64,000 nt of DNA from CAVVAL01 sp963740215 (GCA_963740215.1 CAVUDJ010000011.1:186001-250000), one strand, 5' to 3'; positions 1 through 8,959 are shown, numbered from the stretch's first letter. Made by a program: numbers and translations. The notes: generated by a model not told the origin, from the letters alone.

Positions 1-355
1 GCACAGCGCGGCCGCCTCGACCGCGTACTCGTGGCTGAAGTAGGCGCCGACGAGCAGGCGGGCCGTGGGCGACAGGTCGCTGGCTCGGGCGACCCGGTGG
101 TGGACCAGGTCGTAGTGGTGCCGGAACGTCGCCTCGAGGTCGTGGTGCCGGCCGCCGAAGCGCTGCAGCGTCTCGTCGCAGCAGGCCGGCCGGTCTCCTC
201 CTCGTCGAGGTGCGGCGATGCGGTCGATCAGGGCGGAGGCGCGGGTGCGGACCACAGCGGCGTCCTCGCCCGGGCACGAACAGCTTGACGATGACGCGTC
301 GCGGGTCGGGGGCCAGGGTCAGGTCCAGCCGGGTGGCGAGGTCCGGCGCGGTCAC
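1..355 (-). pseudogene. GH130-family glycoside phosphorylase/hydrolase, 5' part, frameshifted, runs off the left edge
   Basis: On the minus strand a GTG at 355 opens a reading frame with DLTLAPDPRRVIVKLFVPG, followed one base out of phase by GEDAAVVRTRASALIDR and then by a second shift into DETLQRFGGRHHDL and LLVGAYFSHEYAVEAAAL. This is the N-terminal block of actinobacterial GH130 proteins (inverting phosphorylases or hydrolases of beta-mannosides). An extra G at about 271-273 and a second indel near 185-200 break the frame. The GTG overlaps the presumed TGA of the upstream gene as GTGA, so it is probably translated in an operon with the two glycosyltransferases to its right. The catalytic domain lies outside the window. 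Family assignment rests on the N-terminal motifs only. Confidence 0.6.
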
Positions 356-2519
356 GGCACGTCGCCGCAGCGTGCTGCAGGGTGGAGATCAGCGCGAGCG
401 TCGACTCGGCGCCCTGGTTGAGGTTGGGCCCGTGCGGGGTCAGGCCGTCATAGCCGCCGCCGGTCGCCGGGTCCCACATCGCCGTGCCGGCGTCGTTGTC
501 GCCCAGGAACCACGCGACGGCCTGCCGCACGCCGGCGTCCCAGCGGCGGTCGCCGGTCACCGCGGCGGCGGTGGCGCAGGCGTCGGCGAGCGCGGCGACC
601 TCGATCGGCTGCTGGTCGTGGCGGGGCCGTGGCGGCGTCGCGCTGCCAGCCCGCCGACCGGGACGACCGACAGCCGGCCGTCGGTGATCTGGATGTCGCG
701 CAGCCAGGTCAGCATCCGCAGGCCGGCGGCGAGCAGCGGGCCGTCGCCGAGCAGGTGGCCGGCGGCGATGACGCACCTCGGCGAGCGCGGCGTTGGCGTA
801 GGTGAGGCGCTGCTGCGGCCACGGCCACTCCGGGTCGTCGCCGGGCGCGCCGATAGCGGTGGCGGCGTCGGCGAGCAGCGCGGCGGCGAGCGGCGTTGTC
901 CGGGTCGGCGCGCAGCACCTCGGCCGCGCCGAGCCCGGCGAAGGCCATCGCGCGCGGGTGCGGCGATCGCTGGGCGGCGCCGAGCGGCGAAGGCGATCGA
1001 GCGCCTCGTCGCGGATCCACGGCGCGGGGCTGCGCGCCGCCGCGGTGCCCAGGCCCCACAGCGCGCGGCCCCACCAGTCGCCGAGGCCGGGCTCGTCGGT
1101 CCAGCGCCGGTCGTGGCCGAGCCGGTTGTGGAAGGCGCCGGTCTTGTCCTGCGCGTGGGTGAGGAAGGCCAGGTAGCGCTCGGCGAGCCGGAGCACCGCG
1201 GCCGGTCGGGTCGGGCTCGCGGCTGGTGACGACCAGGCCGCGGGCGACGTCGTCGGTGCAGTAGCCGTGCTCGCGGCGGGCGATGGCGTGCCGGGCGTGC
1301 TCGAACAGGCCGGTGTCGTCGGTCAGCCGGGCCAGGTGCGCGAAGCTGGGCGACGGGAGCGCGTCACGGCCGGCGCCGCATGCCAGCGACCAGCGGCCGG
1401 TGCGGCTGGCGAGGAGCCGGTCGGCGAGCGCCTCGTAGCGGGCGGCCACGGCCGGCCAGAGCAGCGTCGGCGGAGGTCGCGGGTGCGGCCGGGCGAGGCT
1501 GGCGGCCAGGCCGGGCTCGGTGAGGATCCGGCGGACGGCGGCGGCCAGCGCCGCCGGGTCCTCGGTGCGGCACGAGCAGGCCGGGCCCGTCGGTGAGCAG
1601 CTCGACGGCGTGCGGGAACGGCGTGGCGACGACCGGGATTCCGGCCGCCACCGCCTCGATCAGCACGCCGGAGGTGACCTGCTCGCGGGAGTCGTACGGC
1701 AGCACCACCACGTCGGCGGAGCGGATCAGCCGGCTCAGCGCGGCGTCGTCGCGGTAGACCGGCTCGTAGCGGACGGCGTCGGCGACGCCGAGCTGTCGCG
1801 CCGAGCGCGGTGCAGGCCGGTCGCGGTACGCCTCGCCGTGGTGCTCGAGCACCTTGGGGTGGGTCTGCCCGGCGACGGTGTAGACGGGCGCCGGCTTGAG
1901 ATCCTGCAGGTGGGCGAGCGCCCGCAGCGCCCACTCGATGCCCTTGCCGGGTCCGAGCAGTCCCCAGGTGAGCAGGTGCGGGCGGCGGTGCCGACCGACG
2001 GGGCGCGCCGGTGTGGTCGGCCGCGCCGTGCGGGATGACCGTGACCTTGGCGGCGTCGACGGCGTAGCCGGCGAGCAGCCGGTCGCGGGCGGTGCCGGTC
2101 ATGGTGACGACCGCGCCGGCGGCGGCGACGATCTGCTCGAGCAGCGCCTTCTGCCGGGCCGTGGGGCTGGCTGAGCACGGTGTGCAGGACCACGATGCTG
2201 GGCACGGTGAGCCGGCGCAGCAGCGGCAGGACGTCCTCGCCGTCGTCGCCGGGGTAGATGCCGTACTCGTGCTGGACGACGGCGACGTCGAAGCCGTTGA
2301 GCGCTGCCGCCGCGTCCCGCCAGCCGGCGATGCCGTGGGCCGGCCAGGTGTGCACGACGCCCGGGCACGGGCTGGCTGTCGTCGGTGCCGCTGGTGACGC
2401 GCACGACGCCGCCGTGCCGCGCCGTCCGCGGTGAGGTGGGCGGCGAGGGCGGAGTTGAAGGTGGCCAGCCCGCACTGGGTGGGCGGATGGGTGCTGAGGA
2501 AGCCGTAGGTGGTGGCCAT
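352..2519 (-). pseudogene. GT4 glycosyltransferase fused to an alpha/alpha-hairpin domain, multiply frameshifted
   Basis: The start is ATG 2519, behind a GGAAGG ribosome site. The N-terminus MATTYGFLSTHPPTQCGLATF and, in other frames, VVLHTVLSQPT, VTVIPHGAADHTGAP, SADVVVLPYDSREQVTSGVLIEAVAAG (GT4 donor-binding region) follow in order. After them come pieces of an alpha/alpha-barrel (HGYCTDDVARGLVVTSREPDP, DWWGRALWGLGTAA, NLNQGAESTLALISTL) as in actinobacterial glycosyltransferases fused to a six-hairpin domain. At least six frame changes are needed to read the roughly 720-residue product. The order of motifs is collinear and complete, so this is one gene broken by small indels rather than a rearrangement. 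It lies between another GT4 gene and GH130, suggesting synthesis and turnover of a mannosyl oligosaccharide. The sugar specificity is inferred, not shown. Confidence 0.65.
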
Positions 2520-2706
2520 ACGCGGGCCTTCCGATCATCGGCTGCCTCCGCGGGGCGGACGCGAGCCTCACGCGATGAAGGCGCCCACCGGCCAGCGTGT
2601 GTGGCGAGCGGAACGGGTCTACGGGGCGGGGTCTGGCCTGCCGCGGACCTGCGCCGGACCCAGCAGGGTCTTCGGCTCCTCGGACCGTATCAGCAAATGC
2701 ATTCAA

Positions 2707-3768
2707 CTACTGATGTCTGCGAGCAAGGTCACGGTAGACGCGCAGGTAGTCGCTCACCATGCGGTCGGCGCCGAAGCGTTCCTGGGCGCGGGCCCGGCAG
2801 CCGGCCCGGTCGATCGTCGCGATGCGGTCGACGGCCGCCACGGCCTGGTCGACGGTGTGCACCAGGAATCCGGTCACGCCCTCGTCGACGACCTCGGGCA
2901 TCGACCCGCGCCGGTACGCGACCACCGGCGTGCCGCACGCCATCGACTCGACCACGGACAGGCCGAACGGCTCGTCGAAGGCGATCGGGTGCAGCAGGGC
3001 CGCGCTGGCGCCGAGGATCTCGCCGCGGCGCTGCGGTCCGACCGAACCGAGGAAGGTGACCCGGTCGCCGTCGATGTGCGGAGCCACCTTCTTCGGCGAA
3101 GTACCGCTCGTCCTGGACGATGCCGCAGATGGTCAGCGGACGGCCGGCCAGCCGCGCGATCTCGATCGCCGTATGGGTGCCCTTGTCCGGGTGGATCCGG
3201 CCGAAGGCGACCAGCTCCGGTCCCGCCGTCGGCGTCGAAGGGCAGCATCGTCCAGGTCGATGCCGTGGTAGACCGTGGCGACGTAGTCCAGGTCGGCGGA
3301 GCGGTCGGCGTCGGAGATGGAGACGTAGGCGGACCGGGCCCGGGCGTACGCGGGCAGGATTCCGGCGCCGGAGAAGCCGTGGACAGTGGTGAGCAGCGGA
3401 GCGCGGCAATGCTCGGCGAAGGCCAGCGGCAGCCAGTCCAGGTGGTTGTGCACCAGGTCGAACTCGCCGGAGCGGCTCAGCGCGTGGGCGACGTGCATCG
3501 CCTCCCACACCCGCCCGTCGACGCTCGGATCATCGGCGTATCCGCGCGGGCACACCCCGTCGAGCGACGCCGAGGTGACCGAGTCCAGGGTGGCGAACAG
3601 CGTCACGTCGACACCGCGGGCGGCCAGGCCCTCGGCGAGCAGGCTGGTGACCTGTTCCCAAGGCCCGTAATGGCGCGGCGGCGTACGCCAGGCCACCGGC
3701 CCCAGCAGGGCCACCTTCACCGGGCGCGGACCGCCCGATGCGTCGTCACGCTCCCGCACCGCGGGCAT
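2707..3768 (-). pseudogene. GT4 family glycosyltransferase, frameshifted
   Basis: Three collinear segments on the minus strand give a nearly complete GT4 (GT-B fold) enzyme of about 350 residues. They are VKVALLGPVAWRTPPRHYG to VATVYHGIDL (3720-3240), then LVAFGRIHPDKGTHTAIEIA to QDERYFAEE (3225-3095), then HIDGDRVTFLGSVGP through HPIAFDEPFGLSVVESMACG to the stop (3087-2707). The last contains the E-x7-E nucleotide-sugar signature of GT4 retaining enzymes. Two single-base shifts, near 3230 and 3095, separate the parts. The start may be ATG 3768 or the GTG at 3720 that begins the conserved sequence. It is the first gene of the leftward cluster. About 190 bp separate it from the next glycosyltransferase. 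Confidence 0.7.
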
Positions 3769-3989
3769 GGGTCCAGTCGCATGGCGTCACACTAGCCCGG
3801 CGCGACACCACGTCAGCTTGCTCGAGCTGAGCCGCGGTCGCGGCGGCAGCCCGGAAGAGCGAAGGTTCGGCGTACGAGCATGGGACGGTCGCGAGTGAGG
3901 TTCTTGCTAAGCAGTGGCTGCGAGACGCTGATCGTAAGTTACCTCCTCACGCCGCCGGACTGACCTGCGAAGCGCGCGCCCGGCCACCT

Positions 3990-4475
3990 TCAGCCGGTGC
4001 TGCCGGTGGGCGCGTCACCCTGCTCGACGATGCTCCCCGAGATGGCGCGGCTGCCGCCGGCCGCACGAGTGATCTCGACCCGGCGAGGCTGGGTCTGCGG
4101 TGATGCGGGGAGGGTCACGTGCAGGACACCGTCGGCGTAGTCGGCCGTCAGGTTCTCCGAGTCCACGCCCTCGCCGAGGGAGAGCTGCCGGGTGAACGAT
4201 CCTTGGGGTCGCTCGGCGACGACGACCTGCTCGCTTTCGCCGTAGTGAGGGGTGCGCTCGGCGTGGATCGTCAAGACGCCGTGCTCGACGGTCACCTCGA
4301 CGCTGTCAGGGTCGGCGCCGGGCAGGTCGGCCTCGACGTGGTAGCTGCCGCCCTCGCCGCGGTAAACGTCCATGGGCATACCGAGCGGGGCACGCGTCCC
4401 GCTTGCGGCCATGGAGATGAGTCGGTCGAGCTCCCGAAAAGGGTCACGGAAGGGTTCGAACCTGATCACTGACAT
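3990..4475 (-). CDS. Hsp20/alpha-crystallin small heat-shock protein
   Basis: A 161-residue cytoplasmic ATP-independent chaperone that holds unfolding proteins. The N-terminal arm (MSVIRFEPFRDPFRELDRL) is followed by the alpha-crystallin domain at about residues 34-135, with the usual beta strands (YHVEADLPGADPDSVEVTVE, LTIHAER), the conserved GSFTRQLSLGEGVD and the A-x-x-x-GVL-x-V-x-LP motif (ADYADGVLHVTLP). Length and motif order are standard for actinobacterial Hsp20. A strong GGAGGAGG ribosome site precedes ATG 4475. It stands alone on its strand; a hibernation-factor-like gene lies 1 kb upstream in the same orientation. No clear HspR (HAIR) palindrome was found upstream, so its regulation is unknown. 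Confidence 0.92.
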   Translation of the reverse strand: MSVIRFEPFRDPFRELDRLISMAASGTRAPLGMPMDVYRGEGGSYHVEADLPGADPDSVEVTVEHGVLTIHAERTPHYGESEQVVVAERPQGSFTRQLSLGEGVDSENLTADYADGVLHVTLPASPQTQPRRVEITRAAGGSRAISGSIVEQGDAPTGSTG

Positions 4476-4856
4476 CGCTGCCGCCTCCTCCTGCGGGTGT
4501 CTGCCCGGGGATCACGTATCGCCTCGCGCGACGCGGTCCCCTCTCCCGGGACGGGTAGTTTCCCGGGCGGTCCCCATTCATGCCTCCCCATCACACGTCA
4601 TGGACAGAGAGGCCGCCGAGCCGCGTATCGAGTGTCCTGAGTGTCCGAAGACATCCCAGTGACCCACTCAAACCCAGCTACATCGTCAAACATAGCCCCG
4701 CAGTCCGCCCATCGGGACTGCCCCGGCCTTGGTGATCGTGCGTCGGTTCGCGCGCAGTCCTAACGCCGTGCGCCGGCATTTCAGCGGCCGGGCCAGCAGC
4801 GAAGCGTGAAAGGAGGCCTCGGGCACAGGAGATGCGTGATCGGGCCCGCGCGGACG
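4476..4856. other. Intergenic, no supported gene
   Basis: The 380 bp upstream of the Hsp20 gene contain only short frames without recognisable motifs. They presumably hold the Hsp20 promoter. A GTGACCCACTCAAACC stretch near 4659-4674 vaguely recalls half of an HspR site, but the second half is absent. Confidence 0.4.
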
Positions 4857-5159
4857 TCACACGTCGGTGGCGCGGGTGTGTGGCTCGCTGCGCGGAGACA
4901 TCGTGGGTTGCTCATTGCGCAGAGAGATGTCGTCAGACGCGGCGATGTTGTCGGCCTCGACAGCGCGAAGTCCTTCGCCAAGACGCTCGCGAGCCTGCCG
5001 AAGAAGCTTGAGAGAGTTGGTGAATGTGCTCTGCGCAGCGGCGCGCTCCAGATCAGCTTTGTGCTCTTCGAGGAGGTGGGTCTGGAGGGCCGCAGCCACT
5101 TCGTCGACCGCCTTGAGCGCGTGGTAGATGGCCAGCTCCCGAGCGTTGTCGTCAACCAT
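4857..5159 (-). CDS. Small helical protein of unknown function
   Basis: From ATG 5159 a 100-residue frame reads MVDDNARELAIYHALKAVD, then a helical Ala/Glu/Leu-rich body (EEHKADLERAAAQSTFTNSL, RQARERLGEGLRAVEAD) and a polar tail. Composition and codon use suggest a real protein, but no family is recognised. Coding-like sequence continues upstream in all three frames (AAMAVIGGDPHAAHLNLEPR; MADYIRGRRRAQLPIGD), so the true gene may start near 5371 and be broken by two indels. The ribosome site before 5159 is weak, consistent with that reading. A helical adaptor or regulatory role is possible, but nothing in the sequence decides it. Confidence 0.4.
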   Translation of the reverse strand: MVDDNARELAIYHALKAVDEVAAALQTHLLEEHKADLERAAAQSTFTNSLKLLRQARERLGEGLRAVEADNIAASDDISLRNEQPTMSPRSEPHTRATDV

Positions 5160-5470
5160 ACGGCGAGTATCCCGCGCAGCCGGCTCCGCCTCCCAGCCCT
5201 GACGCCTGAGCGTAGGGGGGCGAAAACCAGAGCCAACCTCGGCTCGAGGTTGAGGTGTGCGGCGTGCGGGTCGCCCCCGATGACGGCCATGGCCGCCAGC
5301 ACTTCGCCCCAGCGGACGCGTCACCAATTGGCAGCTGCGCCCGGCGCCGGCCGCGAATGTAGTCAGCCATTGCCGCGGTGTAGGACAGCACGACTCCCCG
5401 ACCGTCCTCGTGCACCTGACGAGATCCGCAACGGCGCAGACCGGCCCCAACTCCGCCGGCGGCACCCGGA

Positions 5471-5851
5471 TCAAGGTGCTGACGGCGGTCGGCCCTGCTT
5501 GCCTGGCGTCCGGTGCTTGTGCGGATCGCGCCGCGCCTTCGCGTCTTCGATCTGGCGGATCAGATCGTCCCGCACCTCCGTGAGCGCGCGGTCGAGGTCG
5601 TCCTCATGGGAGGTGGCCACGATGCGCGGCCACCCGGCCAGCCGGGCCTCGAGGGTGACCCGCTGGTCGCGGCCCTCCCGCTCCTTCACCGACACCTCCA
5701 GCTCGACCTGCTCGGGGTTCCATCCGGCCAGGTGCGGCGCGAGACCGGCCAGAGCCCTGAGCACGCGCGCCCCGTCGGCGCCGCCAAAGCCGGTGCCAAG
5801 GCGTAGCCGTTCTTCAAGGATCCCCGGGGGCCTGTTCTCAGTTCCGCTCAT
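5471..5851 (-). CDS. HPF/RaiA-like small protein (putative ribosome hibernation factor domain)
   Basis: A 126-residue acidic/basic protein. The core, HLAGWNPEQVELEVSVKERE then RVTLEARLAGWPRIVATSH then DDLDRALTEVRDDLIRQIED, shows the beta-strand, basic strand and helix arrangement of the ribosome-associated inhibitor A / hibernation-promoting-factor fold, ending in a basic tail (KARRDPHKHRTPGKQGR). It is shorter than long-form HPF and lacks the C-terminal dimerisation domain. The ATG at 5851 follows a GAGAGAGG site. Closeness to the Hsp20 gene fits a stress role. Family membership is a judgement from pattern, so another small nucleic-acid-binding function cannot be excluded. Confidence 0.55.
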   Translation of the reverse strand: MSGTENRPPGILEERLRLGTGFGGADGARVLRALAGLAPHLAGWNPEQVELEVSVKEREGRDQRVTLEARLAGWPRIVATSHEDDLDRALTEVRDDLIRQIEDAKARRDPHKHRTPGKQGRPPSAP

Positions 5852-5890
5852 CGGTATGCCTCTCTCGTTGGCGGCGCGGCTTGGCGTCTC

Positions 5891-6638
5891 TCACGGTCCG
5901 TGCCGCTGGTCGGCGGCAGGCTCATCGGTCGCGTAGCCGTCGGGGTGGGAGGCGCTGTCCGGGGGGGCGAGGCCGTCGAGTAGCCGGGTGAGGCCCCAGA
6001 TGAACTGCTCGGTGGTGATATATCGGGCCATGGTTGTTGCCGTTGCCGCGGTGCGGGGGTAGTGGTCGGAGGGTACGGCCGTGAAACCGACGTGCCTTGT
6101 GGCTACGCGTTCGTCTTCCGGGGGCGGTGGTCCGGAGTGCTCGAGTTCGGCGGCTTCGAGGGCTATGGATCCCAGGATGTAGGTGGTTAGCAGGTAGGAG
6201 GCCCGGGCGGTGTCATCGGGTTTGAGGCCGGCGTCGGCGAAGACCTCGAGGAGCCGTTCGCGGAGGGCCAGGGCGTTGGGGCCGTCCATGGGTCCGCTGA
6301 GCAGCAGGTTCACCGCGCCGGGGTGGGACAGCAGGCGGGTTCTGAACTCGACGGCCAATGACTGCACGCGGTGCCGCCAGGGGCGGGTCCGGTCGATGAG
6401 CCCGTCGAGGTCGACCTCGCCGACGAGCCGTTCGACGAGTGCCCGCTGCACCGCTGCCTTGTCTGGGAAGTATGTGTACACCGCGTTGGGTGCTACTCCC
6501 ACCTGCGCGGCGATGCCACGGACCGTCACCGCCGCCGGCCCCGCTGCTGCTGAGCAGGTTCTGCGCGGCGTCGAGGATCGTCTGATCGCTCAGCGTTCCC
6601 TTCGGCCCCGGGCGGCGTCGTTGCGGCATCTGGGTCAC
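5891..6638 (-). pseudogene. TetR-family transcriptional regulator, frameshifted
   Basis: ATG 6638 starts MTQMPQRRRPGPKGTLSDQ and helix 1 (TILDAAQNLLSSSG). After an extra base near 6531-6545 the reading frame continues as VTVRGIAAQVGVAPNAVYTY, the helix-turn-helix, then FPDKAAVQRALVERL and a TetR_C-type ligand domain (SLAVEFRTRLLSHPGAVNLL, SYLLTTYILGSIALEAAELE, EQFIWGLTRLLDGL). The full product would be about 248 residues. Two 17-bp palindromes lie 37-80 bp upstream of its start and are the likely autoregulatory operators. The divergent SnoaL-like gene is the obvious target. With the frameshift the product would lose its DNA-recognition helix. Confidence 0.8.
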
Positions 6639-6674
6639 GTGCGTACCTCACACCCCTTGACGTATGTCTGGACA

Positions 6675-6718
6675 GGGTACAGACTGTACCCCGTACAGGA
6701 GTTTGTACGGTGTACAAA
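6675..6718. promoter_or_regulatory. Two 17-bp palindromic operators between tetR and the SnoaL-like gene
   Basis: GGGTACAGACTGTACCC (6675-6691; arms of 7, centre GAC) and TTTGTACGGTGTACAAA (6702-6718; arms of 7, centre GGT) are both perfect. Both contain a GTAC in each arm at the same spacing. Their centres are 27 bp apart. They lie just upstream of the tetR start (6638), typical of TetR autorepression. That the TetR product binds here is inferred from position and symmetry. Confidence 0.7.
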
Positions 6719-6955
6719 TAGGAGCCTTCCATAGGCCACGCAGGCGAGGACGCCGCGCTAGGCCTGGTGACCGGGCAATACGCGGCCCAACCACCGGTTC
6801 CGCTCGCACGACAAGACCGCACGTGCCGCTCGCGATGACCGCCGCGAGGTCAATTAGTGAGCCCCAGCTCAGCGGCCCGCCACCGTAGCCATCCCGGCTA
6901 AGGGTGCCAAATACACAGCAAACGCCAACCCAGAACAGAGGAGACACGAACGACA

Positions 6956-7393
6956 ATGACACTAGATGAGCGCAAGGGCCTGGTTCGCCGGCTGACCGAC
7001 GAGCTGTGGAACAAGGGCAATCTCGACATCTGCGACGAGGTCTTCGCGCCGCACTGTTCGTTCCACGACCCGAGCTTCCCGGTCGAGGGAGTCGCCGGGA
7101 TGAAGGAGCAGGCGCGGCTACTGCGAGCAGCCAACCCCGACCTGCACCTGGACGTCCACGACATCCTCGCGGACGGCGAGATGACCGCCGCCCGCTGGAC
7201 GATGGGCGGCACGTCCCGCGGGGAGTTCCGCGGCCTACCGGCCACCGGTAAGACCTACGTGATGACCGGCATGACCATCGACAGATGGGAAGGCGAACGG
7301 ATCGTCGAGGAGTGGACCACCTACGACTTGCTCGGCGCTCTTCAACAGCTCGGGATCATCCCCGAGATGGCACAGCAGCAAACCACCAGCTAA
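6956..7393 (+). CDS. SnoaL-like / ester-cyclase-type protein
   Basis: A 145-residue protein of the SnoaL/NTF2-like alpha+beta barrel fold. Visible signatures are the N-terminal helix with LTDELWNKGNLDICDEVFAP, then HDPSFPVEGVAGMKEQARLL, the strand pair DVHDILADGEMTAARWTMGG, and RGEFRGLPATGKTYVMTGM. Polyketide cyclases, hydrolases and many orphan proteins share this fold, so the substrate cannot be told. GGAG precedes ATG 6956 by 12 nt. It is divergent from tetR across 317 bp that contain the two palindromes, so it is probably the repressed target. A hairpin terminator follows 28 nt after its stop. Confidence 0.8.
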   Translation: MTLDERKGLVRRLTDELWNKGNLDICDEVFAPHCSFHDPSFPVEGVAGMKEQARLLRAANPDLHLDVHDILADGEMTAARWTMGGTSRGEFRGLPATGKTYVMTGMTIDRWEGERIVEEWTTYDLLGALQQLGIIPEMAQQQTTS

Positions 7394-7420
7394 ACCTGGG
7401 AGATGACGAAGGGTCAAAAG

Positions 7421-7443
7421 GCCGGGCCGACGAGGCCCGGCCA
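7421..7443 (+). terminator. Hairpin terminator after the SnoaL-like gene
   Basis: GGCCGGGCC (7421-7429), loop GACGA, GGCCCGGCC (7435-7443) form a perfect 9-bp GC stem 28 nt past the stop codon. There is no U tract, as is usual in actinobacteria. Confidence 0.7.
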
Positions 7444-7910
7444 CGCCATGTCCGAAGACGCCAGTGGGGAAGACAGCCAGGCTCACCAGCGGGCGTGAAC
7501 CGCAAGAAATGCGGCCCCGCTCTCCCGCCGCCATCGCCGTCGCGACGTCGTCTGATGGACCAGCTGCATCGCCACCGGCGTCGGGCATGAGCGGCAGCAT
7601 GCCCTGGATCACGCCGGCCGTTCTCCGGAGGGCAGCAGGCAGCAGGACGTAAACCTCGAGACCTGACCCGTTCGTCACCTTCCGCAGCAGCGCCTCGCAC
7701 TCCGAAGTCGGGACTCGACTACTGACGGGCAGCAGCAGACCTCCACGGCGGCGAATCGGGCCGCCCGAGGCAACTCTCACGGTCCACAATGGACTTGTGC
7801 GAGCTCGAGCAGAGCCCGAGAGTTCTGACAACCCGCGACACCACCCGACACCACCCGACACCACCCGACACCGCCTGTTGACGATATGTCAGCGACGGCC
7901 CGATCAGCGG
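7444..7910. other. Intergenic up to the IS6 element
   Basis: About 470 bp without a supportable gene. It contains a 10-bp tandem repeat at 7831-7870. A leftward frame contains a short protein-like stretch (CEALLRKVTNGSGLEVYVLL) but it has no start, no neighbour and runs antisense into the SnoaL gene. Confidence 0.4.
7831..7870. repeat. 10-bp tandem repeat, four copies
   Basis: The unit CCACCCGACA is repeated exactly at 7841-7850, 7851-7860 and 7861-7870, preceded by a degenerate copy (ACCCGCGACA) at 7831-7840. It lies 40 bp left of the IS6 element end. It is too short and too regular for CRISPR and has no spacers. Confidence 0.8.
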
Positions 7911-8733
7911 GGGGACTGTTGCATCTGGCAAAGACACCACCCGGCATGCTCGTCACATGCGCCGCGCTCGCCGTGCTCCTCCGGCCTTCCCGCGTTCGGC
8001 GTTCGCCGGGTTCCGGTTCCCGCCGGAGGTGATCGTGTTGGCGGTCCGCTGGTACCTACGGTTCGGGCTGTCCTACCGGGACGTCGAGGAACTGCTGGCC
8101 GAACGCGGCGTGCAGGTCGACCACGTCACCGTATTCCGGTGGGTTCAACGGTTCACCCCGCTGCTGGCCGACGCCGCGCGCTGGTCGCCGTCACGCGACC
8201 GGGTCGCGGTGGCACGTGGACGAGACCTACGTCAAGGTCGCCGGCCGGTGGCGGTACGTCTACCGCGCGGTGGACGAGTACGGGCAGGTCATCGACGTGT
8301 ACGTCTCGTCCCGGCGGGACGCCGCGGCTGCTCGCCGGTTCTTCGACCGGGCCCTGGCCACCGCCGTGATCGACACCGGGCGAGGTGGTCACCGACCGAG
8401 CCGCGGCCTACCTCGCGTGCTCGAACACCGGCTGCCCGAGGCGTGGCACCGGACCGAGCGGTACGCCAACAACCGGATCGAAGCCGACCACGGCCAGCTG
8501 AAGAGACGGCTCCGGCCGATGCGCGGGCTGAAGACCGACGCCGGCGCCCGGACCGTGATCGCCGGGCACGCCTTCGTCCAGAACCTCCGCCGCGGACACT
8601 ACGAACTCGCCACCGACGCTTCCACCGAGGCTAGCGGGTCTCGGCTGCGTTCGACGAGCTTGCCCAGGCCGATCTGACCAGCGACCGCTCCCGGGACTGG
8701 CCCTGACCGCGATCCCAGAACGCAACAGCGCCC
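7911..8733 (+). mobile_element. IS6-family-like insertion sequence with degenerate terminal repeats
   Basis: The transposase fragment is flanked by GGGGACTGTTGCATCTGG (7911-7928) and, inverted, GGGCGCTGTTGCGTTCTG (8733-8716). These match at 12 of 18 positions with a shared CTGTTGC core, the typical end sequence of IS6-family elements. The 823-bp length also fits the family. The right end lies exactly where an SRPBCC gene is cut. No 8-bp target duplication is seen (ATCAGCGG versus TCCCGGGT), so the element probably took part in an adjacent deletion after insertion. Confidence 0.7.
7957..8677 (+). pseudogene. IS6-family transposase, frameshifted
   Basis: The segments FRFPPEVIVLAVRWYLRFGL, SYRDVEELLAERGVQVDHVT and VFRWVQRFTPLLADAARW give the N-terminal helix-turn-helix of IS6 transposases. 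After a frame change near 8200 the catalytic core appears: WHVDETYVKVAGRWRYVYRA (first Asp), DEYGQVIDVYVS, a short out-of-frame stretch whose alternate frame reads EVVTDRAAAYL (second Asp), and NNRIEADHGQLKRRLRPMRG (with the Glu). So the DDE triad can be traced but not in a single frame; at least three indels occur. It would not make an active transposase as read. Confidence 0.8.
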
Positions 8734-8832
8734 TCCCGGGTCGTACTGATCGAGCAAATCCAGGTGGGTCAGCGCCTGCCACACGGCCCGATGCGGCGCG
8801 GCGATCGTGACCTGGTTCGTCAACGTGGTCAT
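8734..8832 (-). pseudogene. SRPBCC/AHSA1-type protein, truncated after 33 codons by the IS6 element
   Basis: From ATG 8832, behind a CGGAGC ribosome site, the frame reads MTTLTNQVTIAAPHRAVW, QALTHLDLLDQYDPG and ends exactly at the IS right end. This is the N-terminal strand and first helices of a START-like (SRPBCC) domain. The remaining ~110 residues are not found on the other side of the element, so they were deleted. It lies 127 bp downstream of the ECF42 sigma gene in the same orientation and was probably part of that locus. Confidence 0.65.
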
Positions 8833-8959
8833 GGTTGCTCCGTAAGCTTTAGGCGGCAGCCGGCACGGTCCACCTGGTCTCTGCGGTTCGCTGTCCAGCC
8901 GGCGGGTTACTGCGCAGGCGCGCCGCGAAGGCCCGATCCGCCACCGGGTCGGGCCGTCA

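Noticed and set aside
210..1229. Long plus-strand open frame opposite the glycosyltransferase
   Set aside because: Arg/Gly/Pro-rich, no motifs; it mirrors a minus-strand gene whose motifs are clear. High GC leaves antisense frames open.
4659..4674. HspR (HAIR) operator upstream of Hsp20
   Set aside because: Only one half-site-like ACTCAA is present; the required inverted partner at 7-bp spacing is missing.
7235..7864. Leftward 209-codon frame between SnoaL and the IS6 element
   Set aside because: A short stretch looks protein-like, but the frame runs antisense through the SnoaL gene, includes the tandem repeat and has no ribosome site or recognised family.
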